DNA of 64,000 bases from DATKAS01 sp963733765 (GTDB lineage Bacteria; Actinomycetota; Acidimicrobiia; Acidimicrobiales; DATKAS01), in contig CAVTEI010000003.1 in NCBI GenBank assembly GCA_963733765.1, forward strand, positions 992,001-1,056,000, read 5' to 3'. Below, piece after piece: positions 16,761-26,800 of this stretch (the stretch's first letter is position 1; the number at the start of each line of letters is the position of its first letter). A program made the translations under genes and the position numbers. The notes beneath the pieces are model-generated. The model did not search any database, was not told the origin of the DNA, and was given only the letters and a program-made list of their open reading frames with translations.

Positions 16761-16766
16761 TACGGT
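16761..16766 (+). promoter_or_regulatory. Leaderless -10 box for the alpha/beta hydrolase
   Basis: TACGGT six bases before the GTG at 16773. Confidence 0.4.
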
Positions 16767-16772
16767 TGGCGC

Positions 16773-17744
16773 GTGCAAGGCCACGGCGGAGAGAACGACC
16801 CGGCGGACATCGACCCGCGCCGGTTTGCCATCCATCACGCGTCACCGCGCGGTTTTCGGCAGGCCTACGTTCGCGAGGGGATGGGCGGCGTGCCGCTGCT
16901 CCTCGTGCACGGCTGGCCAGAGACCAAGCGCATCTACTGGAAGGTCATCGGCCCGCTCGCCGAAGCCGGCTTCGACGTCATCGTCCCCGACCTTCGAGGC
17001 TTCGGCGACAGCGACGTTGGGAAGGGTTTCCACGACGTACCTGCACACAGCCGTGATATTCACGCGCTCGTCCACGATCACCTCGGTCTCGATCGCGTCG
17101 TGCTGTGCGGCGGTGACCTCGGCGGCCCCGTGATCCAGGACCTCGCGCTGCGCTTTCCGGAGTGGGCGGAGCGCATGGTGCTGTTCAACTCGCCCCTCCC
17201 GTTCGACAAGGAGCGCATGGCAGGGCTGAACACGCGCCCGCCCGCGGAAGCGAGTGACTACTTCGTGCGTCAGGGCACCGACCCCGACGGTCTCGCCGCC
17301 GAGCTCGACTCGCCCGACAAGCGGCAGCGGTACATCGCGACCTTCTACACGTCACGCTTCTGGGCGCATCCGGGCGCGTTCACCGTGCGCGGCGACAGGG
17401 GCCGGCTCGGCGCCAGCTCCGTCGTCGACTTCCACACCGAGCCGTTCGCTGACGGCGCCAAGCTGCGCGCCAGCTTCGGGGGCTACGAGAGCACGTTCTC
17501 AGGCCACGCTCGCAGCGAGCCCGCGATGCTCGGACCGAACCCCATGCGCTGCCTCATCCTTTTCGGTGCCTCGGACCACGTGCTCTATCCCGACTACGAC
17601 AAGATGGCCGCGGTCGTGTTCCCCAACCACGTGGGGCCGTTCCTCCTCCGCGACTGCGGGCATTTCGTTCCCTGGGAGGCGCCCGGTCCGCTGGTCTCGG
17701 GGCTCGTCTCGTTCTGCGGCGATCGGCTCGTGTCAAGGGGTTGA
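16773..17744 (+). CDS. Alpha/beta hydrolase, epoxide-hydrolase-like
   Basis: The 323-aa protein has the oxyanion motif LLVHGWPETK (HGWP is typical of epoxide hydrolases and haloalkane dehalogenases), DLRGFGDSD, an Asp nucleophile in VVLCGGDLGGPV, and the catalytic His in LRDCGHFVPWEAP. The cap domain lies at about 140-235. An Asp nucleophile with HGWP favours epoxide hydrolase or a relative over an esterase. The physiological substrate is unknown. Confidence 0.8.
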   Translation: MQGHGGENDPADIDPRRFAIHHASPRGFRQAYVREGMGGVPLLLVHGWPETKRIYWKVIGPLAEAGFDVIVPDLRGFGDSDVGKGFHDVPAHSRDIHALVHDHLGLDRVVLCGGDLGGPVIQDLALRFPEWAERMVLFNSPLPFDKERMAGLNTRPPAEASDYFVRQGTDPDGLAAELDSPDKRQRYIATFYTSRFWAHPGAFTVRGDRGRLGASSVVDFHTEPFADGAKLRASFGGYESTFSGHARSEPAMLGPNPMRCLILFGASDHVLYPDYDKMAAVVFPNHVGPFLLRDCGHFVPWEAPGPLVSGLVSFCGDRLVSRG

Positions 17745-18120
17745 TTTCGCTCGACCCGGGGGCGCACCATCGGAGTACTCCCCGCGAATGGGGAGATCCG
17801 ATCCCGTCGATCACACGGGAGGTTGAGCATGCCTTCATCCACCCCCGAAGCGGAGGATGGACCGCCGGACTGAGTACGCGTGGAGGAGGGCTCGACCGCC
17901 AGGAAGGTCGCGTGTCGTAGCCCCGTCCATCGGCCACCGCTCACGCACGGACGTGTCGCTACACCTGACCGGCTTCGAGCCGGCTGCGCCGCATGCATCC
18001 CCCGCTGAGACGGTGACCCTGGCTCCGCATTTGACCGAGGAGCGGGGGGCCGCTTCTCGGAACAGCAACCCCGTTCGCCCGGCGTCGGCCTTCCCTCAGG
18101 ACGCCGGGTCGAGTCGCGCG
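17745..18120 (+). other. Intergenic region with three hairpins and a possible 14-codon ORF
   Basis: About 390 bases lie between the hydrolase and the next gene. CTCCCC/GGGGAG (17778-17795) and TCCCGT/ACGGGA (17802-17820) are adjacent stem-loops that may end the hydrolase transcript. They are followed by GGGAGG and an ATG at 17829 opening MPSSTPEAEDGPPD. A third hairpin is CCGGCT/AGCCGG (17969-17983). I find no tRNA and recognise no riboswitch. It may hold a small RNA. Confidence 0.4.
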
Positions 18121-18126
18121 TAGGGT
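18121..18126 (+). promoter_or_regulatory. Leaderless -10 box for the 129-aa protein
   Basis: TAGGGT six bases before the ATG at 18133. Confidence 0.5.
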
Positions 18127-18132
18127 TCGCGC

Positions 18133-18522
18133 ATGGCAACGCTCTCCTTCGAAGGCGAGACGCACCAGGAGCTCGTGAGCCAGGTGAAGAAGTGGCTTGC
18201 GTCGCAGGCTGCAGACGAGCGGCTGAGCCCTGGTGACGCCGTGATCGCAGGTGCAGACCTGACGAAGGAGGCGCTCCGCATCATCGCCGCCGCGGCGCCC
18301 GAGCCTGTCGCGCAGAGCGAAATCGCGAAGACACTCACCGGCATGGGCTTCAAGGCCACCGATGCCACGCGAGACGCGATGCTGCAGTCGCTGAGCGCGC
18401 TGTCGAACGTGACCGGCGGGGGTGTGCTGAAGCAGGTGAGCGACGCCCAGGCCGCGGCCATGTGGGAGATGAACCAGCAGGTCGCCAAGCAGATCCTGAA
18501 GGGCCTCAGCCGCAAGAAGTGA
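18133..18522 (+). CDS. Conserved-looking protein of 129 aa, function unknown
   Basis: Not recognised. The sequence is soluble and largely helical, opening MATLSFEGETHQELVSQVKKW, with a middle region (VAQSEIAKTLTGMGFKATDATRDAMLQSL) whose pattern could be a winged-helix or similar DNA-binding fold, and a basic tail LKGLSRKK. No cysteines, membrane segments or signal peptide. It has its own leaderless promoter and is followed 90 bases later by guaB3. Confidence 0.6.
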   Translation: MATLSFEGETHQELVSQVKKWLASQAADERLSPGDAVIAGADLTKEALRIIAAAAPEPVAQSEIAKTLTGMGFKATDATRDAMLQSLSALSNVTGGGVLKQVSDAQAAAMWEMNQQVAKQILKGLSRKK

Positions 18523-18612
18523 CGCGCCCTCGAATCCCGCGTGCGGGTTCCCCGACCCAGCGCGGGCGGGCGGTACGCTCACCTCTTCCCCCCATCGGCA
18601 CGAGGAGGCAGC

Positions 18613-19776
18613 GTGGCTGAGGTGGAGATCGGCCTGGGGAAGTCCGGTCGGCACGCGTACGGGTTCGACGACATCGCGATCGTCCCGAGTCGGCGTACCC
18701 GCGACCCCGAGGATGTCGACATCTCGTGGGAGATCGACGCGTTCCGCTTCGACCTGCCGCTCATGGGCGCGGCGATGGACGGCGTCATCTCGCCGGCAAC
18801 GGCGATCGAGATCGGGCGGCTGGGCGGCGTCGGCGTGCTCAACCTCGAAGGCCTCTGGACCCGCTACGACGATCCCGAGCCGCTGTTCGCCGAGATCGCC
18901 GAGCTCTCCACCGAGAAGGCAACGCTGCGGATGCAAGACATCTACAGCGCGCCGATCAAGCCCGAGCTGGTTTCGGCCAGGATCAAGCAGATCCGCCAGG
19001 CCGGAGTGGTGTCGTGCGCGAGCGTCACGCCGCAGCGCACCGCGAAGCTGACCGAGGCGATCCTCGAGGCCGAGCTCGATCTGCTCGTGATCCAGGGCAC
19101 CGTCGTGTCCGCCGAGCACGTCTCGAAGACCGTCGAGCCACTGAACCTCAAGCGCTTCGTGCGCGAGCTCGACATCCCGGTGATCGTCGGCGGGTGTGCG
19201 TCGTACCAAGCGGCGTTGCACCTCATGCGCACCGGCGCCGCCGGCATCCTCGTCGGTGTCGGGCCCGGTCATGCGTGCACTACCCGCGGCGTGCTCGGCA
19301 TCGGCGTGCCGCAGGCAACTGCGATCGCGGATGCGCGAGCGGCCCGCATGCGGCACCTCGACGAGACGGGTGTGTACGTGCAGGTCATCGCCGACGGCGG
19401 CATGGCGACCGGCGGCGACATCGCGAAGGCCATCGTCTGTGGCGCGGACGCGGTGATGATCGGTTCACCGCTCGCGGCCGCGGCCGAGGCGCCGGGCAAG
19501 GGCTACCACTGGGGCATGGCGACGTTCCATCCCACGTTGCCGCGGGGCGCACGTGTGAAGACCTCTGTGCGCGGCACGCTGCAGGAGATCCTCGTCGGGC
19601 CGGCCCACGAGAACGACGGGCGGATGAACCTCTTCGGCGCGTTGCGTACCTCGATGGCAACCTGCGGCTACGAGACCGTGAAGGAATTCCAGAAGGCTGA
19701 GGTCATGGTCGCCCCGGCTCTGCAGACCGAGGGCAAGTCGCTGCAGAAGTCGCAGGGCATCGGCATGGGTTCGTAG
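18613..19776 (+). CDS. guaB3: GuaB3 family IMP dehydrogenase-related protein
   Basis: A 387-aa TIM-barrel protein of the IMP dehydrogenase/GMP reductase superfamily. GILVGVGPGHACTTRGVLGIG is the phosphate loop with the catalytic Cys, and VIADGGMATGGDIAKAI and ADAVMIGSPLA are conserved. It has no CBS insertion, as in the actinobacterial GuaB3 group. Whether GuaB3 acts as an IMP dehydrogenase or a GMP reductase differs between reports, so the direction of its reaction is left open. The GTG at 18613 has a GAGGAGG ribosome site. guaA follows seven bases later. Confidence 0.88.
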   Translation: MAEVEIGLGKSGRHAYGFDDIAIVPSRRTRDPEDVDISWEIDAFRFDLPLMGAAMDGVISPATAIEIGRLGGVGVLNLEGLWTRYDDPEPLFAEIAELSTEKATLRMQDIYSAPIKPELVSARIKQIRQAGVVSCASVTPQRTAKLTEAILEAELDLLVIQGTVVSAEHVSKTVEPLNLKRFVRELDIPVIVGGCASYQAALHLMRTGAAGILVGVGPGHACTTRGVLGIGVPQATAIADARAARMRHLDETGVYVQVIADGGMATGGDIAKAIVCGADAVMIGSPLAAAAEAPGKGYHWGMATFHPTLPRGARVKTSVRGTLQEILVGPAHENDGRMNLFGALRTSMATCGYETVKEFQKAEVMVAPALQTEGKSLQKSQGIGMGS

Positions 19777-19783
19777 CACGCGG

Positions 19784-21327
<1,544 letters not shown>

Positions 21328-21331
<4 letters not shown>

Positions 21332-22365
21332 GCGGGCCGCTCCGGCTGGTCGATCGTCGTCCCCATCTCACCGGCGCCGACCTGCTCCATCGCCTCATCC
21401 CGCCTCGCCGCTTCGCTCCAGCCCGGTTCAGCACCTACCTGCCCGATCCCGAACATCCGTCGCAAGCCGCGGCGCGCAGCGAGATGGAGCGCTTCACCGC
21501 CGCCATCTCGGCGCCGGCAAAGGCGACGCGGTGGGGCCGTCGACGCGACGACACTCGATCGGGCGCTCCCGCTCGGTACCTCGACGGCGGTTACGGCGTC
21601 GGCAAGACGCACCTGCTCGCGGCGGCCTGGCACGAAGCGCCGTCGCCGAAGGCTTACCTCACGTTCGCCGAGCTCGCGGGGCTGATCGGGTTCCTCGGGA
21701 TGGAGCAGGCGATCAGCGCATTCGCCAACCATCGCCTGCTCTGCATCGACGAGTTCGAGCTCGACGACATCGCGCAGACCTTGATGACGGTGACATTCCT
21801 CCGCGCGGTGATCGGCGGCGGCACCAAGGTCGTCGCGACGTCGAATGCGCTCCCTGACCGCCTCGGCGAAGGTCGCTTCGCGGCCGATGACTTCACGCGC
21901 GAGATCGCGGCTATCGCATCGCACTTCGAGGTCATGCGGATCGACGGTCCCGACTACCGGGCCAAGGCCAGGGTCGAGGCCGAGCCTTTCGGCGTGAGCG
22001 AGCTCGACGGCGTGCTGCGCGCGTTCGCGCAGAGCGGCGCGACGGTGAGCGATGACGCGTTCGCGGAGCTGATCGCCCACCTGCGGGTGGTGCCGCCGGT
22101 GCAGGCCGCCGCGATGCTCGAAGGCCTCGACGCCGTGGTGTTGCGGGGGCTCGCTCCGCTCGACAACCAAGGGAGCGCGCTGCTGTTCGTCCACCTCGTC
22201 GACGAGATCTACGACGCCGGGATCACCTTCTTCGCCTCGGGCGTGCCGGTCGAGGCTCTCTTCCCGAGCGCTTACCGCAAGGGCGGCTACCGCAAGAAGT
22301 ACGGACGATGCGAGAGCCGGCTCCTCGCACTCCTCGGCGAGGCCCGCGTCGCGACTCGCTCCTAA
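21328..22365 (+). CDS. zapE: AFG1/ZapE-family ATPase
   Basis: ZapE-type ATPases are linked to cell division and to quality control of membrane proteins. The protein (345 aa from the start chosen here) has Walker A GGYGVGKTHLLAAAW, Walker B LLCIDEFELDD, sensor VVATSNALPDRLGEGRF, and the family segment VHLVDEIYDAGITFFASGVPVEALF. GTG 21328 is preferred because it overlaps the guaA stop; an in-frame GTG at 21322 is possible. Coupling to guaA is probably only transcriptional. Confidence 0.85.
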
Positions 22366-22375
22366 CGTCGCGCTC

Positions 22376-22930
22376 CTAGCCAGCAGACGGCCGTGCGTGC
22401 AGCGCCACGAACAGCGCCCAGGGCTCACCGTCGGCCGCCGGCTTCCACGACGCGGCTTCCTCGATCAGCGCCTCGAGCCGCTGTTCCAGCTCGGCTCGCC
22501 GCGCGGGACTGAGGCGGAGCGCGAGGCGACTCGTGCGCCGCGTGTCCGCCGGTGACTCGAGGATCTCGGCGCGGAACGCGTCGAGCAGGGCGGTCGTGAG
22601 GTCGTCGGTCGGTTCGCCGACGTCGACCGTCCACGACTTGCCGGTCGATCGGTAGGGCACCTCGGCCGCGCCGCGGTTGCCTTTTCGGGCGGCCTCGGCG
22701 GCGACAAAGCCGGTCGCGACGAGCACGCGCAGGTGGTACAGCGTCGTACCCGGGTTGCGGCCCAGACGCTCAGCCAGCTCTTTGTTGGTGAGTGCCGCGT
22801 CGTAGGTCAGGCGGATGATGCGGAGCCGGTCGGGATGGGCGAGGGCCTTGGCCTCTTCGGATGTCGCGGGCCTCCGCGCCGGGTTCTCCACCGCACGGCG
22901 CGTCCGCTGTGCCGCAGGACTCATTGACAT
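22376..22930 (-). CDS. ArsR-like winged-helix transcriptional regulator
   Basis: A 184-aa regulator. ALAHPDRLRIIRLTYDAALTNKELAERLGRNPGTTLYHLRVLVATGFVAAE is a clear ArsR/helix-turn-helix 20-type winged helix, with the recognition helix at about 60-75. The C-terminal 90 residues may form an effector-binding or dimerisation helix bundle. It is divergent from the MFS transporter with only about 30 bases between the start codons, so it probably controls that gene. Confidence 0.82.
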   Translation of the reverse strand: MSMSPAAQRTRRAVENPARRPATSEEAKALAHPDRLRIIRLTYDAALTNKELAERLGRNPGTTLYHLRVLVATGFVAAEAARKGNRGAAEVPYRSTGKSWTVDVGEPTDDLTTALLDAFRAEILESPADTRRTSRLALRLSPARRAELEQRLEALIEEAASWKPAADGEPWALFVALHARPSAG

Positions 22931-22939
22931 CTCTCAATC
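22924..22939. promoter_or_regulatory. Possible operator between the ArsR-like and MFS genes
   Basis: ATTGA-N6-TCAAT is a short inverted repeat across the ArsR start region. Its location suits autoregulation, but the arms are only five bases. Confidence 0.3.
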
Positions 22940-22959
22940 ACTTCGACCACCCTATCCCG

Positions 22960-24231
22960 GTGGCCGTCCGCGACGAAGGGTCGGTGCTCCGGAACCGAGA
23001 CTTCGTCCTGCTGTGGTCGGGGCTCACGGTCAGCGAGGTCGGCAGCGCCGTCACCGCCCTGGCGATCCCGCTCCTCGCGGTCATCACCCTCGACGCGACG
23101 ACATTCGAGGCCGGAGCCTTGGCGGCGTGCACGCATGCCGCGTTCCTCATCGTCTCCCTGCCTGCCGGCGCATGGGTCGATCGGTGGCGGCGCCGCCCTG
23201 TGCTCATCTGGAGCGACATCGGGCGCATGGTCGTGCTGGGCTCGATCCCGGTGGCCGACGCGTTCGACGTGCTCGCGCTGCCGCAGCTGTACGTGGTGGC
23301 GCTCGTCGCGGGTGTGCTCACGGTCTTCTTCGACGTCGCCTACCAGAGCTACATGCCCGTGCTCGTCGAGCCCGATCAGCTCGTGGACGCGAACGGCAAG
23401 ATTGGTGCGAGCCAGTCGTTCGGCCAGGTCGCCGGGCCGAGCTTCGGCGGTGCACTCGTCGGCGCGATCGGCGCCGCCGCCGCTGTCGTGGTCGACGCCC
23501 TCAGCTTCCTCCTCTCGGCCATCCTCACCATCGCGATCCGTCGGCCCGAGCCCGCGCCACCACCCCGACACGCCGAGGGTCGTTTGAGGGCGGAGATACG
23601 CGAGGGGCTCGGGTTCGTCTTCGGACATCCGATCCTGCGCAAGGTCGTCGGGTGCACGGCAACGAGCAACTTCTTCAGCGCGGCGCTGGGCGCGGTGATC
23701 ACCGTGTTCCTGGTCCGGACGCTCGACGCGCCGTCCTGGCTGATCGGGGTCGTCTTCAGCGTCGGGAGCGTCGGTGGGCTCATCGGCGGGCTGCTGGCCG
23801 GCCGCATCGGCAAGGCCGTCGGCACCGCTCGCATCATCTGGCTGAGCCAGGCGCTGCTGGGACCGTTTCTCCTCTTGACCGTCGTCGCCTTCCCCGGTTG
23901 GGGACTCACGCTCGTGGCCGTCGGCATCTTCGCGACGAGCGTCGCGAGCGTCGTGTACAACACCGCACAGGTGTCCTACCGCCAGAGCATCTGCCCGCCC
24001 GCGTTGCTCGGTCGCATGAACGCGTCAGTGCGGTTCGTGGTGTGGGGCACGCTGCCGCTCGGGGCGCTCTTCGGCGGCGTCATGGGCTCGTGGATCGGGA
24101 TCCGCCCGACTCTGCTGATCGGCGCGCTCGGCGAGTGGGCGGCGTGCCTCTGGGTCATCTTCTCGCCCCTGTTTCACATGCGTGACCTGCCCGTTCTCGG
24201 CGAGGAGGAGCTGGTCGCAACACGACCGTAA
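22960..24231 (+). CDS. Major facilitator superfamily transporter
   Basis: A 423-aa membrane protein with about 12 hydrophobic segments. FVLLWSGLTVSEVGSAVTALAIPLLAV is the first transmembrane helix and loop, PAGAWVDRWRRRPVLIWSD the loop 2-3 motif of the MFS. The sequence resembles macrolide- or enterobactin-efflux-like MFS proteins, but the substrate cannot be read. The GTG at 22960 is chosen because the upstream in-frame ATG at 22861 lies within the divergent regulator gene and adds non-membrane residues. Confidence 0.85.
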   Translation: MAVRDEGSVLRNRDFVLLWSGLTVSEVGSAVTALAIPLLAVITLDATTFEAGALAACTHAAFLIVSLPAGAWVDRWRRRPVLIWSDIGRMVVLGSIPVADAFDVLALPQLYVVALVAGVLTVFFDVAYQSYMPVLVEPDQLVDANGKIGASQSFGQVAGPSFGGALVGAIGAAAAVVVDALSFLLSAILTIAIRRPEPAPPPRHAEGRLRAEIREGLGFVFGHPILRKVVGCTATSNFFSAALGAVITVFLVRTLDAPSWLIGVVFSVGSVGGLIGGLLAGRIGKAVGTARIIWLSQALLGPFLLLTVVAFPGWGLTLVAVGIFATSVASVVYNTAQVSYRQSICPPALLGRMNASVRFVVWGTLPLGALFGGVMGSWIGIRPTLLIGALGEWAACLWVIFSPLFHMRDLPVLGEEELVATRP

Positions 24232-24265
24232 CCTGGAGGTTGCCCTTTGCTAGGGTCTTGACCCC

Positions 24266-25375
24266 ATGAGCCCGGTCGTCGACCAGGCCCACCCTCGCAT
24301 GCGGAGGCGGGCACTTCGTACGGCCGTGGCGACGGTTGTGATCGCGATGCTGGTCCCCGTCGTCCTTGCCGATCCGGCCTCGGCGGACCGAATCACCGAC
24401 ATGCAGCGGCAGGCCGAGCGCATGGCCGCCCACCTCGACGACCTCGAGGAGAACGTCGACACCCTCTCCGAGGACTACGTCGAGGCGGTGTACGAGCTGC
24501 GCCTGCTCGAGGACCGGGTGGCCCAGGCCCAAGCCGACATGGATGCCGCCGAGGCCGCGCTCGGTCAGACCCGCACCCGCATGCAGACGTACGCGGTCAA
24601 CGCCTACGTGAACGTCGATCAGTCCAGTGACCTCCTCGTGATCCTGGGCAGCCAGCCGCAGGACTCGGGCGCTCGGCTCGGCTACGCGGACATTGCGATC
24701 GGCAAGGACCGCTCGATGGCGGACACCTTCCGATCGGCGAGTGAGGACGCCGCAGTCGCCAAGGCCGACCTGATGGCCCAACGCGACGCGCAGGACGCCC
24801 TCCGGGCCGAGGTGAACCGCCGGAAGGAAGCCGCGGAGGGCGCGGTCGATGCCCAGCAGTCGGCACTCGCGAACGTGCGCGGTCAGCTCGCGACGCTCGT
24901 GCGCCAGGAGCAAGCCCGACGCGCCGCGGAGGCGGCCCGACTTGCTCGGGCCCGCCAGCAGCAGAGCCGTTCGGGACGCGCCGCCGTGTCGTCGACGGCC
25001 GGACGCTCCGTTCCCGCTCCCTCGGCCGGTGTCGGAGGCGCCATCGCCGCAGCCCGCAGCCAGCTCGGTGTGCCATACCGATGGGCGGGCTCGACGCCCG
25101 GCTCGGGTTTCGATTGTTCGGGTCTCACGTCGTGGGCCTGGGCGCGTGCCGGACGGTCGCTGCCGCACTCCTCGAGGGCGCAGTACGCATCGCTCCCGCA
25201 CGTCTCGCTCGATGCGCTCCAACCCGGAGATCTCGTGTTCTTCGGCGGCCGGAGCGTGAACCACGTGGGGCTCTACATCGGGGGCGGGCAGATGATCCAC
25301 TCGCCGCACTCGGGCTCGGTCGTTCAGGTGGCCTCGATCTACCGGCGCGGCCTCATCGGAGCCGCTCGCCCCTGA
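24266..25375 (+). CDS. NlpC/P60 peptidoglycan endopeptidase, RipA-like
   Basis: A 369-aa secreted hydrolase. An N-terminal hydrophobic signal (TAVATVVIAMLVPVVLADPASA) is followed by a coiled coil (about 45-235) and a C-terminal NlpC/P60 domain. The domain has the catalytic Cys in GFDCSGLTSWA (Cys284), the His in NHVGLYIGGG and the third polar residue in MIHSPHSG. Such proteins cut the stem peptide during cell separation. A TAGGGT box nine bases before the ATG may be the -10. The gene overlaps the convergent PadR gene by 37 bases at its 3' end. Confidence 0.9.
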   Translation: MSPVVDQAHPRMRRRALRTAVATVVIAMLVPVVLADPASADRITDMQRQAERMAAHLDDLEENVDTLSEDYVEAVYELRLLEDRVAQAQADMDAAEAALGQTRTRMQTYAVNAYVNVDQSSDLLVILGSQPQDSGARLGYADIAIGKDRSMADTFRSASEDAAVAKADLMAQRDAQDALRAEVNRRKEAAEGAVDAQQSALANVRGQLATLVRQEQARRAAEAARLARARQQQSRSGRAAVSSTAGRSVPAPSAGVGGAIAAARSQLGVPYRWAGSTPGSGFDCSGLTSWAWARAGRSLPHSSRAQYASLPHVSLDALQPGDLVFFGGRSVNHVGLYIGGGQMIHSPHSGSVVQVASIYRRGLIGAARP

Positions 25376-25932
25376 GGCGCTTTTCCCTGAGCTTGGCGGG
25401 TGACGTCGGCCCAGAAGTCGACCGCCATCTGCTCGAACCGGCGCCCCAGATCGAGGGTGGCGAGCTCCCACTCCCCGGCCGTGCCGCAGATCGCCTCGTG
25501 CAGCGCGTCGTATCCAGCCAGGTTCTGCTCGTGGACCACGCGTTGCTCCTCGGCCAGGCGCGTGACGGTGCCCGGTGACCCCGCCGCCGCAAAGAAGAGC
25601 TTCAGCAGACCGAGGTCGCGCACCTCGGTGCCATCTCCGATTGGCTCGGCCAGCCAGGCCTGCAACGCTTTCCGGCCGCGCGGCGTGATCCGGTACAGCC
25701 TGCGCCGCCGCCCGCCGGTCTCGACTTCCTCATCGAGGTATCCCGCGGCGGCGAGACGGGCCGGCTCGGCGTACAGCTGGCTGTGGGGGAACGACCAGAA
25801 GTACCCGACGGACCCCGCAACCATCTGCTTGAGGTCGTAAGAGGTGAGCTCGGCCGCCCACTGATCGGCGAAGCCGAGCACGACGTAGGACACCGGGTTG
25901 AGGGAGATCTCCTCGACCGGGCCGTTCGCCAT
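25339..25932 (-). CDS. PadR-family transcriptional regulator
   Basis: A 197-aa regulator with the N-terminal winged helix LNPVSYVVLGFADQWAAELTSYDLKQMV, FPHSQLYAEPARLAAAGYL, the beta wing VETGGRRRRLYRITPRGRKALQAWL, and a helical C-terminal dimerisation domain containing LLKLFF. This is the PadR/Vir layout. It is divergent from the dienelactone hydrolase-like gene, a plausible target. Confidence 0.85.
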   Translation of the reverse strand: MANGPVEEISLNPVSYVVLGFADQWAAELTSYDLKQMVAGSVGYFWSFPHSQLYAEPARLAAAGYLDEEVETGGRRRRLYRITPRGRKALQAWLAEPIGDGTEVRDLGLLKLFFAAAGSPGTVTRLAEEQRVVHEQNLAGYDALHEAICGTAGEWELATLDLGRRFEQMAVDFWADVTRQAQGKAPQGRAAPMRPRR

Positions 25933-26004
25933 CGACGCCAGCCTATCGACGACAATGGTTCGACTCGGACGGTCGGCGGCGCAGTGCGGATATCGTCGCC
26001 CGCC

Positions 26005-26790
26005 ATGGCCGACCCATTCGAAGGCTTCGATCGTCTCGTGTTCACCGCGGACGGCCGCACCTACCCGCTGTTCCGCATCGGATCCGGTCCGGGGATCATC
26101 GTGATGACCGAGATGCCCGGCATCAGCCCGAAGGTGGCGGCGTTCGCCCGGCGGCTGGCCGACGACGGGTACACCGCGGTGCTGCCGTCGATGTTCGGCG
26201 AACCCGGGCGCGAGCCATCGCTCGGGTACGGCTTGAAGTCGATGATCCCCGCATGTGTCGCGAAGGAGTTCGCCGCGCTCGCCACCGACAGGACCGCACC
26301 GGTGACGCTCTGGCTGCGTGCCCTCGCGAAGCAGGTGCACAAGGAGTGCGGCGGGCCGGGTGTAGGAGCGGTCGGCATGTGCTTCACGGGAGGCTTCGCG
26401 CTGGCGATGATGATCGACGACACGACCGTGGCGCCCGTGCTGAGTCAGCCGTCGCTGCCCATCGCCGTGTCGAGGTCTCGCCGTTCGGCGGTCGGACTGT
26501 CGCCCGCGGATCTCGCGGCAGTCAGGGTGCGGGCGGCTGCGGGATGCGATGTGCTCGGCTTGCGGTTCACGGGCGACAAGTACGTGCCGAAGGAGCGCTT
26601 CGAGACGTTGCGACGCGAGCTCGGTGATCGGTTCATCGGGGTCGAGATCGACTCGTCGGAGGGCAACGCTCACGGCATCCCGAAGGACGCGCATTCCGTG
26701 CTTACGGAGCACCTCGTCGACGAGCCGGGCCACCCGACGCACGACGCGCTGAACCAGGTCCTCAGGTTCTTCAAAGACCGCCTTACCTGA
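26005..26790 (+). CDS. Dienelactone hydrolase family protein
   Basis: A 261-aa alpha/beta hydrolase. The nucleophile elbow VGAVGMCFTGGFAL carries a Cys, as in carboxymethylenebutenolidase, rather than Ser. GDKYVPKERF would supply the acid and NAHGIPKDAHSV the His. VMTEMPGISPKVAAFARRLADDGYTAVLP is the typical N-terminal core. The substrate is unknown. A TATCGT box eight bases before the ATG could drive a leaderless message. Confidence 0.82.
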   Translation: MADPFEGFDRLVFTADGRTYPLFRIGSGPGIIVMTEMPGISPKVAAFARRLADDGYTAVLPSMFGEPGREPSLGYGLKSMIPACVAKEFAALATDRTAPVTLWLRALAKQVHKECGGPGVGAVGMCFTGGFALAMMIDDTTVAPVLSQPSLPIAVSRSRRSAVGLSPADLAAVRVRAAAGCDVLGLRFTGDKYVPKERFETLRRELGDRFIGVEIDSSEGNAHGIPKDAHSVLTEHLVDEPGHPTHDALNQVLRFFKDRLT

Positions 26791-26800
26791 CCCCCTCGGT

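Noticed and set aside
17960..17990. TTCGA within a GC stem, like a tRNA T-arm
   Set aside because: The loop is too short and no acceptor, D or anticodon arms can be formed around it.
22861..22959. Longer MFS protein starting at ATG 22861
   Set aside because: The extra residues are polar, and the start lies inside the divergent regulator gene; the conserved first helix begins after 22960.
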